A DNA stretch of 39,101 nucleotides. It comes from Hymenobacter terrestris (GTDB taxonomy: Bacteria; Bacteroidota; Bacteroidia; Cytophagales; Hymenobacteraceae). The notes below the pieces were generated by a model. It saw nothing but the letters and a program-made list of their open reading frames with translations. It had not been told where the DNA came from and did no database searches. Location: assembly GCF_013377905.1 (NCBI RefSeq), contig NZ_JABKAV010000031.1, positions 1 through 39,101 on the forward strand. Reading direction: 5' to 3'. The stretch's first letter is position 1. Each line of letters opens with the position of its first letter. Positions 1 to 8,325 of the stretch are shown here, piece after piece. The translations under genes were made by a program, and so were the position numbers.

Positions 1-26
1 GGAAAACGCCCCGCCCCTACCTGTGC

Positions 27-2897
27 TTACAGCTTCTCCGCCAAAAACTTCGCTGTGGAATTCGTGTCCTTGAGCTTAACGAACTGCTCGGGCGTTCCTT
101 CGAACAGCAGGTGGCCGCCGTTCAATCCCCCTTCGGGGCCGAGGTCAATCAGCCAGTCGGCGCACTTGATGATGTCCATGTTGTGCTCGATGATGAGTAC
201 CGAGTTGCCCTGCTCGACCAGCGCGTTGAGGGCCAGCATAAGCTTGTTGATGTCGTGGAAGTGCAGGCCGGTGCTGGGTTCGTCGAAGATGAACAGGATT
301 TTATCGTTCTGCAGCGTGTTGCCCTTGGTCAGGAACGAGGCCAGCTTCACGCGCTGGGCCTCGCCGCCTGAAAGCGTATTGGCCGACTGCCCCAGGCGGA
401 TGTAGCCCAGCCCCACATCATCCAGCGGCTTAAGGCGCTCGATTATTTTGTTCTGCTCCTTGAAGAAGTCCAGACTGTCTTCGATGGTCATTTCGAGCAC
501 ATCATTGATGCTCAGACCCTGGAACTGCACGTCGAGCACGTCCTGCTTGAACTTGCGGCCCTCGCAGGCCTCACAGGTCAGGAAGATGTCGGCCATGAAC
601 TGCATCTCGATTTTCACCTGGCCCTCGCCCTGGCACACCTCGCAGCGCCCGCCCTCCACATTAAACGAGAAGTGCGAAGGCTTGAAGCCCCGGGCCTTGG
701 CCAACGGCTGGTCGGCAAACAGGCTCCGGATGGCGTCGTAGGCTTTCACGTAAGTCACAGGGTTCGAGCGGCTGCTCTTGCCAATCGGGTTCTGGTCGAC
801 AAACTCAACGTGCGTTACCTGCCCGGCCGCGCCGGTGAGGCGGTCGAACTTGCCGGTGCTTTCGCCCGCGCCGCCACCGAGCTGCTTGAGCAGCGCCGGG
901 GCCAGAATACGCTTGACGAGCGTGCTTTTGCCCGAGCCCGACACGCCCGTAACCACTGTCATCACGTTCAACGGAAACTTCACGCTTACGTTTTTGAGGT
1001 TGTTCTCGCGGGCGCCGGTCAGCTCCAGGGCGTTGCGCCAGGGGCGGCGCGTTTTGGGTACGGCCACTTCGCGGCGGCCGCTCAGGTATTCGCCAGTGTA
1101 GGTGTCGGAAGCCAAAACCTCGGCGTAGGTGCCCTGGAATTGCAGGATGCCGCCGCCGCTGCCGGCCTCGGGGCCGATGTCGATGATCTGGTCGGCCTGC
1201 TGCATCATCTTGTCCTCGTGCTCCACCACAATTACGGTGTTGCCCAGCTGCTGCAACGAGCGCAGCACGCCAATCAGCTGCTCGGCATCCTGCGGGTGCA
1301 GGCCAATGCTGGGCTCATCAAGAATGTACATCGAGCCCACCAGCGCCGAACCGAGCGAGGTAGCCAGCGAAATCCGTTGGCTCTCGCCGCCGCTCAGCGT
1401 GCTGCTGAGGCGGTTGAGCGTGAGGTAGCCCAGGCCCACCCGGTTGAGGTAGCCCAACCGATTCGTGATTTCGGTTACCAGCCGCTCGGCCACTTTGGCC
1501 TCGTGCTCGGGCAGATCCAGACCGCCAAAAAACGCCAGCGCCTCGCTCACCGGCAGCAGCACCAGATCGGTGATGCTGTGGTCGGCAATCTTCACGTACT
1601 GGGCGTCTTTGCGGAGGCGGCTGCCGCGGCAGTCGGGGCAGGTGGTGCGGCCCCGGTAGCGGCTTTGCAGCACCCGGTACTGGATTTTGTGGCTCTGGGT
1701 GCTCACCCATTTAAAGTAGTCGTCGAGCCCGTCGAAGTACTTGTTGCCCTTCCACAGCACGGCCTGCTCGGCCTCGCTCAGCTCATTGTAGGGCCGATGA
1801 ATGGGAAAATCGAAGCGGATGCCGTTCTTGATGAGCGGCTTAAGCCACTCGCTTTGCTTGTCGGTGCGCCAAGGCGCAATGGCCCCCTCGTACACCGTCA
1901 GGCTCTTGTCGGGTATCACCAAATCCTCGTCAATACCCAGTACCGAGCCGAAGCCCTCGCAGGTCTGGCAGGCGCCGTAGGGGTTGTTGAAGGAGAAGAA
2001 GTTCACGCTCGGCTCCTCAAACATCAACCCGTCCAACTCGAATTTATCCGAGAAGGTCTTTTCAAGGAGCTGTGGCTGGTCGCCTTCACTCGCGGCTGGC
2101 AGCTGGCAGCTAACAACCAAACTCCCGTGGCCCTCGAAAAAAGCAGTCTGCACCGAGTCGGCCAAGCGGAAAGCCAAGTCCTCATCGCCGGGCACCATCA
2201 CGGCGCGGTCGATCATGATAAACACCGGGCCCTTCACTTCGGGCTGGCCCTCGGTTAGCAGGTCTTCGATGAAGGCCATATCGCCACCGCCTACTACCAC
2301 GCGGCTGTAGCCCTTCTGGAGCAGCAAATCCAGCTCCTTGCTCATGGGCCGGCCGTCTTCGGAGCGCTGCAGCGGGGCCAGCAGCGTCAGGCGCGTATCG
2401 GCGGGCAGGCGCATGAGGTCGTCCACCACGTCGGCCACGTTGTCTTTCTTCACCTGCTCGCCGCTGACGGGCGAGTAGGTGCGGCCCACCCGCGCAAACA
2501 GCAGCTTGAGGTAGTCGTAGATTTCGGTGCTGGTACCTACGGTCGAGCGGTTGTTCTTGATGCTCACCTTCTGCTCGATGGCAATGGCCGGCGAGATGCC
2601 CCGGATGTAGTCCACGTCGGGCTTGTCCATGCGGCCCAGAAACTGGCGGGCGTAACTGCTCAGGCTCTCCACGTACATGCGCTGCCCCTCGGCATACAGC
2701 GTATCAAAGGCCAGGCTCGACTTGCCCGAACCCGACAGGCCCGTAACCACGATGAACTGGTTGCGCGGCAACGCCACGCTGAGGTTTTTGAGGTTGTGAA
2801 CCCGCGCGTTTTTAATGAGGATGAACTCGCGCGGGTCGAGCTGGTCAATCGGGTCGGCCGCGGGGGCGGTCAGTTGCAAATCGGAATTGTCGGCCAT
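27..2897 (-). CDS. uvrA: Excinuclease ABC subunit A (UvrA)
   Basis: UvrA is the damage-sensing ATPase of nucleotide excision repair; as a dimer it finds bulky lesions and loads UvrB. The 956-aa product is near the usual 940-950 aa. It has two ABC ATPase halves: first Walker A GLSGSGKSS at residues 53-61 and second GVSGSGKST near residue 650. Both signatures (LSGGESQR and LSGGEAQR) are present. Zinc-module cysteine pairs are visible (CQTCEGFG with CPDCRGSR; CEVCQGEG with CEACEGRK), as is the UvrB-interaction stretch around YVESLSSYARQFLG. The start ATG is followed by a short variable tail before the conserved EFILIKNARVHNLKNL. It is a single gene, divergent from the next gene. One oddity is that bases 2093-2115 encode SCQLPAAS from a short repeat also found in spacers (see findings). 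Identification is secure. Confidence 0.98.
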   Translation of the reverse strand: MADNSDLQLTAPAADPIDQLDPREFILIKNARVHNLKNLSVALPRNQFIVVTGLSGSGKSSLAFDTLYAEGQRMYVESLSSYARQFLGRMDKPDVDYIRGISPAIAIEQKVSIKNNRSTVGTSTEIYDYLKLLFARVGRTYSPVSGEQVKKDNVADVVDDLMRLPADTRLTLLAPLQRSEDGRPMSKELDLLLQKGYSRVVVGGGDMAFIEDLLTEGQPEVKGPVFIMIDRAVMVPGDEDLAFRLADSVQTAFFEGHGSLVVSCQLPAASEGDQPQLLEKTFSDKFELDGLMFEEPSVNFFSFNNPYGACQTCEGFGSVLGIDEDLVIPDKSLTVYEGAIAPWRTDKQSEWLKPLIKNGIRFDFPIHRPYNELSEAEQAVLWKGNKYFDGLDDYFKWVSTQSHKIQYRVLQSRYRGRTTCPDCRGSRLRKDAQYVKIADHSITDLVLLPVSEALAFFGGLDLPEHEAKVAERLVTEITNRLGYLNRVGLGYLTLNRLSSTLSGGESQRISLATSLGSALVGSMYILDEPSIGLHPQDAEQLIGVLRSLQQLGNTVIVVEHEDKMMQQADQIIDIGPEAGSGGGILQFQGTYAEVLASDTYTGEYLSGRREVAVPKTRRPWRNALELTGARENNLKNVSVKFPLNVMTVVTGVSGSGKSTLVKRILAPALLKQLGGGAGESTGKFDRLTGAAGQVTHVEFVDQNPIGKSSRSNPVTYVKAYDAIRSLFADQPLAKARGFKPSHFSFNVEGGRCEVCQGEGQVKIEMQFMADIFLTCEACEGRKFKQDVLDVQFQGLSINDVLEMTIEDSLDFFKEQNKIIERLKPLDDVGLGYIRLGQSANTLSGGEAQRVKLASFLTKGNTLQNDKILFIFDEPSTGLHFHDINKLMLALNALVEQGNSVLIIEHNMDIIKCADWLIDLGPEGGLNGGHLLFEGTPEQFVKLKDTNSTAKFLAEKL

Positions 2898-3114
2898 AGA
2901 AGCAGTAACAACGAGCCGCCCGGATTTGGTTTCGGCGCGGCTGAGGTTGGGGCAGGCGAAGATACGGCGGGATTAGGAGCGGCGGGGTATTGCCGGTCCG
3001 GGCATCACCGTTATCTTGCAAGTGCAATGCTGCCGTGCATCCCCGTTAGCGCGGTCTGACGGCCGTTGACATGTCCCCCAACCTCAACATCAAAGTTGCT
3101 ATCCCCTGTTCTCC

Positions 3115-3252
3115 ATGCTGTCATTGCTGCCCATACTGCTGTCTGTTTTTGGAATGATATTCGTGATTTTTGGGGGCTGGTACTTAATAAAGCTGATAGT
3201 AAAGCTGAATATATACGTGCAGCTGCTGATTGACAAGGAGCAGCAAGATTAA
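3115..3252 (+). CDS. Small hydrophobic membrane protein (45 aa), unknown function
   Basis: An open frame from ATG 3115 to TAA 3250-3252 encodes 45 residues. Residues 2-31 are strongly hydrophobic (LPILLSVFGMIFVIFGGWYL), followed by a short charged tail ending DKEQQD. This is the layout of a single-span membrane peptide. No Shine-Dalgarno sequence is visible, as in most of the window. The surrounding 640-bp spacer between uvrA and the disrupted restriction gene has no better candidate. Local base composition is less GC-rich than in the flanking genes. I do not recognise a family. It could be a chance frame, but the coherent hydrophobic segment and polar C-terminus favour a real small gene. Confidence 0.4.
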   Translation: MLSLLPILLSVFGMIFVIFGGWYLIKLIVKLNIYVQLLIDKEQQD

Positions 3253-3541
3253 CGGGCCAGTACCGGGTTTCGGCCTTCGGCAGCGGAGGCGGCGCTGCAA
3301 GGAAGCTCCGCTTATGGCCCAGGCAGAAATTGATGAACGCGGCTTGCCTCTGCATGAAGGCCGCGGCGGCGGCAGTGCGGCCAAAAGGTTGGGGTGTTGC
3401 CCTCGCCGGCCGGCCGGAGCGGGAATAGCTAGCGCTGCACCCTAGCCACCGGCCAGAATGGTTTCCTGCGAGGGTAGTGAAGGCACAGAATCTGCCTGGA
3501 ATGAGCGCGCGTAAAGCCTTAACATTGCGGCTCGCCTCATC
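3253..3541. other. Spacer with no recognised gene
   Basis: These 289 bases lie between the 45-aa ORF and the disrupted restriction-like gene. I see no tRNA, clear terminator, good promoter match or open frame with a recognisable product. Frames on either strand have the arginine, alanine and proline-rich composition expected of random GC-rich DNA. Confidence 0.5.
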
Positions 3542-4700
3542 ATGTCTCCCGCCATGTTTGCTCCCAGCCCGCTAGCCGCCCTGTGTACCGTTCTGCAAGC
3601 TGTGCGCGTCCGCGCCGACACTAACGCCCAGCTGCTGCGCAAAAACGAGGCCGCCACCCGCGCCGCCCTCATCGACCCAGTATTGCGGGCGCTGGGCTGG
3701 GATACGGCCGATGTGCGAATGGTGGAGCCCGAAAAAACGATTGGCGTCAAGCAGGCCCTCGACTACGTGCTGTATGACGCGGCCGGCGCTGTGTCGGTGG
3801 TGATAGAGGCAAAGAAGCTGGGTGAAAGCCTCGATAAGCTCGGGCACATCGGAGCCGCCATCGGCTACGCTTTTTCGCTTAAACCCAAAAAACTCCTCAT
3901 CACCGACGGAATAAACTGGCATTACTACTCGCCCGGCCATTCCAACTTCCATCCGGTCGAAACCATTTCCCTCCTGAAAACGCCGCTCGTCGAGTCTGCG
4001 CTGCAGCTGGTACGGTGGCTGGACGCTGCCCAGAGCGGCCACGGCGTTCCGGCAGCTGAACCTACGGGGCCGATGGCAAACCCGTCGGCGGCAACTGGCG
4101 CAAAGGCCGTAATCAAAAGCCCCAACCCGACGCCTTGTCCTTACCCAAATCTTTTTCCGACCTCGCCGAGGTAACGCCAAGGCCTTTTCTCGCTGGCTGC
4201 CCCCGCTTGAAAAGCGGTAAACCGGATAGGCAACCGCGCCAAAACGCCCTTCCAGCCGCACGGCTGGAAGGGCGTTCGAGTTTTGGGTAAGGACAAGCCC
4301 GACGCTCCCGCTTCCGGCAGCCAACAACAAGCCCGCTTTCGTCGAGCTGGCACAGGTACGCACGTTGGTCCTAACGCCCGGCCAAAAACCCACGGCCCTG
4401 CAGCTGCCCGACGGTTCGGTGGTGCCCATCAAAACCTGGAAAGATGTGTTGGTGCAGCTCAGCCTTTATGTAATCCAGCAGCGTCCGTTGACCCCCATTC
4501 CTCATCTTGATAAAGCCGGCAAAAAGACTGCTTTGTTTAGCTGGAACAAACCAAAGGAGGGCATTGGCTACAAGGAAACCACCCTGCACGGCCGGCCGCT
4601 TTACATCCATACCAACTACAGCGCGGCCAGCTGCGTGGCCAACGCCCTGCATGTGCTCCGGCTACTGCCCGATACGGCAGTGGCGGCCGTTGCTTTTTAA
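3542..4700 (+). pseudogene. Restriction-endonuclease-like protein (HsdR N-terminal / PD-(D/E)xK), interrupted by a MITE-like element
   Basis: The first part (3542-4174, 210 aa as read) resembles the HSDR_N/HSDR_N_2 nuclease domain of type I HsdR and of predicted type IV restriction proteins. KNEAATRAALIDPVLRALGW (residues 34-53) is followed by D74 in QALDYVLYD and E89/K91 in VVIEAKK, a typical PD-(D/E)xK core. At 4134 a 164-bp element with inverted ends begins, and the frame ends 15 residues into foreign sequence. After the element the same gene resumes in another frame: NNKPAFVELAQV, then LQLPDGSVVPIKTW and IHTNYSAASCVANALHVLRLL, to TAA 4698-4700. Removing the element and one 8-bp target copy (172 bp) joins the frames exactly, giving 328 aa with no stop. 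It is therefore recently inactivated or truncated after the nuclease domain. No methylase or specificity gene is nearby, so a solitary nuclease is likelier than a full type I system. Confidence 0.85.
4134..4297. mobile_element. MITE-like 164-bp insertion with 16-bp terminal inverted repeats and 8-bp target duplication
   Basis: The left end CTTGTCCTTACCCAAA (4134-4149) is the exact reverse complement of the right end (4282-4297). The direct repeat CCCGACGC flanks it at 4126-4133 and 4298-4305, a perfect 8-bp target duplication. The interior has no transposase frame. It contains two hairpins: CCGCTT-GAA-AAGCGG (4203-4217), and a 16-bp stem AACGCCCTTCCAGCCG with its complement (4243-4276). These are the features of a non-autonomous element moved in trans by a transposase encoded elsewhere. 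I cannot assign the family from the ends alone; several IS families make 8-bp duplications. Confidence 0.88.
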
Positions 4701-4702
4701 GG

Positions 4703-4836
4703 ACGTGTTTGGGAATTGTGGTGCTGAGCTTGCCGAAGCATCTTTGCCGCAGTAGTATATGATTACCGTTGCGGTAGAGATGCTTCGGCAGGCTCAGCAT
4801 GACGGAAACACCGATTTAATAAATTCTCAAACACGC
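4703..4836. repeat. Palindromic repeat element R1 with outer and inner inverted repeats
   Basis: Outer arms are ACGTGTTTGGGAATT (4703-4717) and AATTCTCAAACACGC (4822-4836), 13 of 15 bases complementary. Inner arms at 4722-4750 and 4771-4799 contain TGCTGAGCTTGCCGAAGCAT and its near reverse complement, ending in GCTCAGCATGACG. The 7-bp direct repeat TTTAAGG flanks the whole unit (4696-4702 and 4837-4843), so it may have arrived by transposition. The upstream gene's stop codon TAA lies inside the left TTTAAGG copy. It belongs to the same family as the elements near 8.1 kb and 16.5 kb. Confidence 0.8.
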
Positions 4837-5176
4837 TTTAAGGGCCTTCACTCGCTTCCTTACTAGCCTCACCTGAAACCCCTGTTTCCCGGTGCCGCTG
4901 CCTGTGGCTGCCGGGCGGCCCGGTACCCAAAACGGCGGCTGACTGGCCCAAAGGCACAACAGTAGGCTGCGGCCGTGCCGATAGATGCCGGACGCTGCGA
5001 GCCGGCATGTAAGCAGCATGCAAAGCCACTGATTTAAGTTTTTTTTGGGCCAAACGGCTGATTTCGCAGCTTCGCAGCTGGTGACGCAACATCATAAGGG
5101 GAATCTACGTCAAATTCTATAATTTCAATTCGTTAGCCCTCTGTAAGCGGAGAAAACCACTTTTGAATTTGACTTT
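4837..5176. other. Spacer upstream of the hydrolase gene; nothing recognised
   Basis: About 340 bases. The first part is GC-rich and the last 70 bases before the hydrolase start are AT-rich (near 5110-5176), which would suit a promoter, but no clear TTTG/TAnnTTTG pair is visible. No open frame here has a recognisable product. The 67-85-residue minus-strand frames look random. Confidence 0.45.
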
Positions 5177-6646
5177 ATGAAGAAGCTGCTACTCTTTTTT
5201 TTACTGTTCAGCTTAGTTAGTAGCCCGGTTTGGGCCGCCGACCCGCCTAAACTCAACGGCCAGTGGTCCGGCCCGCTGAAGGTGCCCGGCGGCGAGCTGA
5301 AACTCATCCTCACCATCGTGCCGCTGTCTAACGGCACTTACTATGCGGCCCTCGATGTGCCCCAGCAGCGCATCAGCCGCATGCCGGCCACGGCCACCGT
5401 AAAGGGCCTCGATATTACGGTGAGTATCGAGCAGGCAGGCAGCCGCTTCGTGGGCAAAATCCTGAAAAACGGCACGATGTTGCAGGGTGCCTGGAGCCAG
5501 CCGGGCCTCAAAGCGCCCCTCACCTTAAAGCGCCTCGAAACCCCCAAGCCGGCCACCGTGGCGGGCAAGCCACCCCTCACGCGGCCCTACCGCGAAGAAA
5601 CCGTTAGCTTCTATAATAAGGAGGCCCAGATCCGGCTGGCCGGCACGCTCACCACACCCGCCGGGCCGGGCCCATTTCCGGCCGTGGTGCTGCTCTCCGA
5701 CTCGGGCCCCCACGACCGCGACATGACCGAGCAGGACTACCGCCTGTTCGGCTCGCTGGCCGACCACCTCACCCGTCGTGGCATTGCCGTGTTGCGGTTT
5801 GATGACCGGGGCGTGGGCCAGTCGCAGGGCAGCCACTTCAATACCACCACCGCCGATGTGGTGAGCGACGCGCAGGCGGCACTAAGTTTTCTGCGCACCC
5901 GCCGCCTGCTCGATACGCGCTACCTGGGCCTGCTCGGGCACGGCGAAGGGGCCAACGTAGCCCTGCTGACGGCCGCCGAGCCTGCCTCGGCCGCCCCAGC
6001 CTTTGTGGTGGCGCTGGCTCCCTACGGGGTGCCAGGCCGCGACGTAGTCAGGCGGCAACAGCTGGAGATTATGCGCCTCATCGGCTCGAATCCTGCCCAG
6101 GTGAAGGCCGCACTCAACCTGAACCAGGAGATGATTCGCATCGTCCGCCAGACGCCCAACGACAACCAGGCCCGCGGCAAGGTGGCGGCCCTGCTGCGCT
6201 TCCACAACACCGACCTCGACCCGCACATGGCCCGCGCCCGCGCGGTGCAGCTTACTTCGCCCTGGTCGCGCTACTTTCTCGATTTCGACCCTGTGCGTAC
6301 GCTATCGGCCGTGAAGTGCCCCGTGCTGCTGCTCGGCGGCGCCGACGATTTGCAGGTATCCACGAGCCAGAACCTGCCCCCGCTGAAAAAGGGCCTGAAG
6401 AACAGCGCAGCAACAGCGATGCGCCTGCCGGGCGTCAACCACTGGTTTCAGCCCCCCATGAAGGCCTGGCCGGTGGTAAATGGCGACCCGCAGCCCGTGT
6501 TCTCGCCCAAAGCTCTGGACGAAATCAGGGAGTGGGTGTTCCGCAAAACCGAGCGCCCCCGGCCGGCTCCTACCACCGGCGAACAGCAAAAAAAGCAGCT
6601 GGTAAAAGGCAATAGCAGTGGTAGCGGCGGAAAAGTAAGCCGGTAG
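5177..6646 (+). CDS. Secreted alpha/beta-hydrolase-fold protein with the nucleophile serine replaced by glycine
   Basis: 489 aa. A signal peptide (MKKLLLFFLLFSLVSSPVWA, cleavage near residue 20) leads into an N-terminal beta-rich domain of about 100 residues, then an alpha/beta-hydrolase domain from about residue 140. This is the layout of Bacteroidota peptidase-like or acyl hydrolases whose nucleophile motif is GHSEGG. Seen here are SGPHDRD (176-182) near the oxyanion region, FDDRGVGQS (208-216), the acid loop LLGGADD (385-391) and the base NHW with H422. The nucleophile elbow reads GHGEG (254-258): Gly256 (GGC, 5942-5944) stands where serine is expected. One A-to-G change would turn AGC into GGC. 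It may be a dead or repurposed hydrolase. The C-terminal tail is low-complexity and basic. It converges with the MFS gene 35 bases away. Confidence 0.88.
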   Translation: MKKLLLFFLLFSLVSSPVWAADPPKLNGQWSGPLKVPGGELKLILTIVPLSNGTYYAALDVPQQRISRMPATATVKGLDITVSIEQAGSRFVGKILKNGTMLQGAWSQPGLKAPLTLKRLETPKPATVAGKPPLTRPYREETVSFYNKEAQIRLAGTLTTPAGPGPFPAVVLLSDSGPHDRDMTEQDYRLFGSLADHLTRRGIAVLRFDDRGVGQSQGSHFNTTTADVVSDAQAALSFLRTRRLLDTRYLGLLGHGEGANVALLTAAEPASAAPAFVVALAPYGVPGRDVVRRQQLEIMRLIGSNPAQVKAALNLNQEMIRIVRQTPNDNQARGKVAALLRFHNTDLDPHMARARAVQLTSPWSRYFLDFDPVRTLSAVKCPVLLLGGADDLQVSTSQNLPPLKKGLKNSAATAMRLPGVNHWFQPPMKAWPVVNGDPQPVFSPKALDEIREWVFRKTERPRPAPTTGEQQKKQLVKGNSSGSGGKVSR

Positions 6647-6681
6647 CATGACGGGCTTCTGGCCCTCATACATAACCCCCT

Positions 6682-7962
6682 CTATTCCTTCACCGGCGTC
6701 ATATCCAGCCGGCGCAGCTTATCGGCTTTCAGGGCGGTCAGGGCTACGACTATCAGCGTCATGGTGCCGCCAAACACTACCGAGGTAACCGTGCCCATCA
6801 GGCGGGCCGCCGCACCCGACTCGAAGGAGCCGATTTCGTTGGACGAACCGATAAAGATGTTGTTGACGGCCGATACGCGCCCCTTGATGTGCTCGGGCGT
6901 GAAGGTGTGCAGCAGCGTGGAACGCACAATAACCGACACTGAATCGAAGATGCCGGTGAAAAACAGCAGCACGAGCGAAAGCCAGATATTGGTGGAAACC
7001 GCGAAGCCAATGGTGGCCAATCCGAAACCGGCCACGGCCCACAGCAGCTTGCGGCCGGCGTGGCGGCGCAGCGGGAAGTAGGTGAGCAGCGTGGCCATCA
7101 GCACCGAGCCCACGGCCGGTGCGGCTTCCAGGTGGCCCAACCCGGCGGCCCCCACTTTCAGAATATCCACCGCAAAAACCGGCAGCAGCGCCACCGCCCC
7201 GCCAAACAACACGGCAAACAAATCGAGCGAAATAGCGGCCAGAATCAGCTGGTTGCCCCAGATAAAGCGGATGCCGCTGAGCACGCTGGTTTTCAGGTCT
7301 TCTTTGGCTCCCACCGGTGCGGGCAGCGGCCGTGGCGCAATACCGGCAAAAAGCAGCAGGGCAACTGCCAGCAGCACAGTGGCCGTGAGGTAGGCAGACG
7401 CAATGCCCAGGTGGGCAATCAGGTAGCCCCCGATGGCGGGGCCTACCACCGAGGCGGCCTGCCAGGTGGTGCTGTTCCAGGTAATGGCGTTGGCCAGATG
7501 CTCGCGGTTGGGCAGCAGCTGCGGCATAAACGAGAACGTAGCCGGCCCCATAAAGCCGCGCGCAATGCCGCTCACGAAAATAACGGCGTACAGCGGCAGC
7601 GTGTAAAAGGCCTCGCGGGCCAGTAGGTGCCCACCGGCCGGCGAGGCCAGCAGCCACAGGGCCACCGCACACAGCAGCAGCCCGCCTACCGTGGCCACAA
7701 TAATGTTCTTGCGGTTCACCGAGTCGGCCACATGACCGGCGTAGAGCGATACGCCGATGCTGGGCACGGCCTCGGCCAGGCCAATCAGGCCCAGGGCCAG
7801 CGGGTCGTTGGTGAGCTTGAAGATCTGCCAGCCGATAACCAGCCCCATGATGCGGGTGGCCAGCGTGAGGCAGATGCGGGCCAGCAGGTAGCGCCGGAAA
7901 TCAGGCAGCCGCAGCGCGGCGTAAGGGTCGTGCCGGGCGGTGCCGGAAGCGGGGGAGGGCAT
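6682..7962 (-). CDS. MFS transporter, EntS-like (MFS_3) exporter
   Basis: A 426-aa polytopic membrane protein with about 12 hydrophobic segments. The first loop has GHVADSVNRKNIIV, matching the G-x-x-x-D-x-x-x-R-(K/R) motif A of the major facilitator superfamily. The family resembles the proton-driven enterobactin-exporter branch (MFS_3) by layout: FRRYLLARICLTLATRIMGLVIGW at the start and FTPEHIKGRVSAVNNIFIG in the second half. The substrate cannot be told from sequence, and no siderophore genes lie nearby. The start ATG 7960-7962 precedes a short polar tail and LRLPDFRRYL. A CAAAGGTA (reverse complement of TACCTTTG) at 7994-8001 is a possible -7 box. It is divergent from the DUF6799 gene, with repeat R2 between them. 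Confidence 0.9.
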   Translation of the reverse strand: MPSPASGTARHDPYAALRLPDFRRYLLARICLTLATRIMGLVIGWQIFKLTNDPLALGLIGLAEAVPSIGVSLYAGHVADSVNRKNIIVATVGGLLLCAVALWLLASPAGGHLLAREAFYTLPLYAVIFVSGIARGFMGPATFSFMPQLLPNREHLANAITWNSTTWQAASVVGPAIGGYLIAHLGIASAYLTATVLLAVALLLFAGIAPRPLPAPVGAKEDLKTSVLSGIRFIWGNQLILAAISLDLFAVLFGGAVALLPVFAVDILKVGAAGLGHLEAAPAVGSVLMATLLTYFPLRRHAGRKLLWAVAGFGLATIGFAVSTNIWLSLVLLFFTGIFDSVSVIVRSTLLHTFTPEHIKGRVSAVNNIFIGSSNEIGSFESGAAARLMGTVTSVVFGGTMTLIVVALTALKADKLRRLDMTPVKE

Positions 7963-8030
7963 AGGGCAAATAGCCGAAAAAACGACGGCCGGACAAAGGT
8001 ACGCGCCATGCCTCCGTCGGCGTATGCAAT

Positions 8031-8178
8031 GAAGCTGTTTAGGAAGTCAGAAGACGGTCATGCGGAGCTTGTCGAACCATCTTTACCGCTTCGTCTGAAT
8101 CGATACCACGAAGCGATAGAGATGCTTCGACAAGCTCCGCATGACCGTTTCATTGGTGTCACCGGGCTAAACAGCTTC
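8031..8178. repeat. Palindromic repeat element R2
   Basis: Outer arms GAAGCTGTTTAG (8031-8042) and CTAAACAGCTTC (8167-8178) are perfect complements. Inner arms run from ACGGTCATGCGGAGCTTGTC (from 8054) to the matching GACAAGCTCCGCATGACCGT (ending 8148). The inner core is the same family as R1 and R4, and the outer arm TGTTTAGGAAGT resembles R1's TGTTTGGGAATT. No clean target duplication is visible. It fills most of the spacer between the divergent MFS and DUF6799 genes. Confidence 0.8.
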
Positions 8179-8325
8179 GATGCCAGGCCTACTGCACCAG
8201 CAACCCGTTGCTGGCAACCCGGGCCCGGATTTTGTGCTGCTTCGCAGCCAGCAACCCGAAACCCGGCCGTACGCGTATCTTCCGGGACAAAATGCCGTTT
8301 GCTATCTATCAATTCTTCGTCTGCT

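Noticed and set aside
672..2258. A 528-aa open frame on the plus strand opposite uvrA
   Set aside because: It lies wholly antisense to a complete uvrA, has an Ala/Gly/Val/His-rich composition and no recognisable motif; GC-rich DNA produces such frames opposite real genes.
3572..4432. A 286-aa minus-strand frame across the disrupted restriction gene
   Set aside because: It runs through the MITE without interruption and has no domain; the plus-strand frame has a nuclease core and a restorable junction.
3542..4700. A complete type I restriction-modification system
   Set aside because: Only an HsdR-like nuclease N-terminal domain is present; there is no helicase motor, HsdM or HsdS nearby.
6682..7962. 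A siderophore exporter in a siderophore locus
   Set aside because: The EntS-like resemblance is only at family level, and no siderophore synthesis or TonB receptor genes are nearby.
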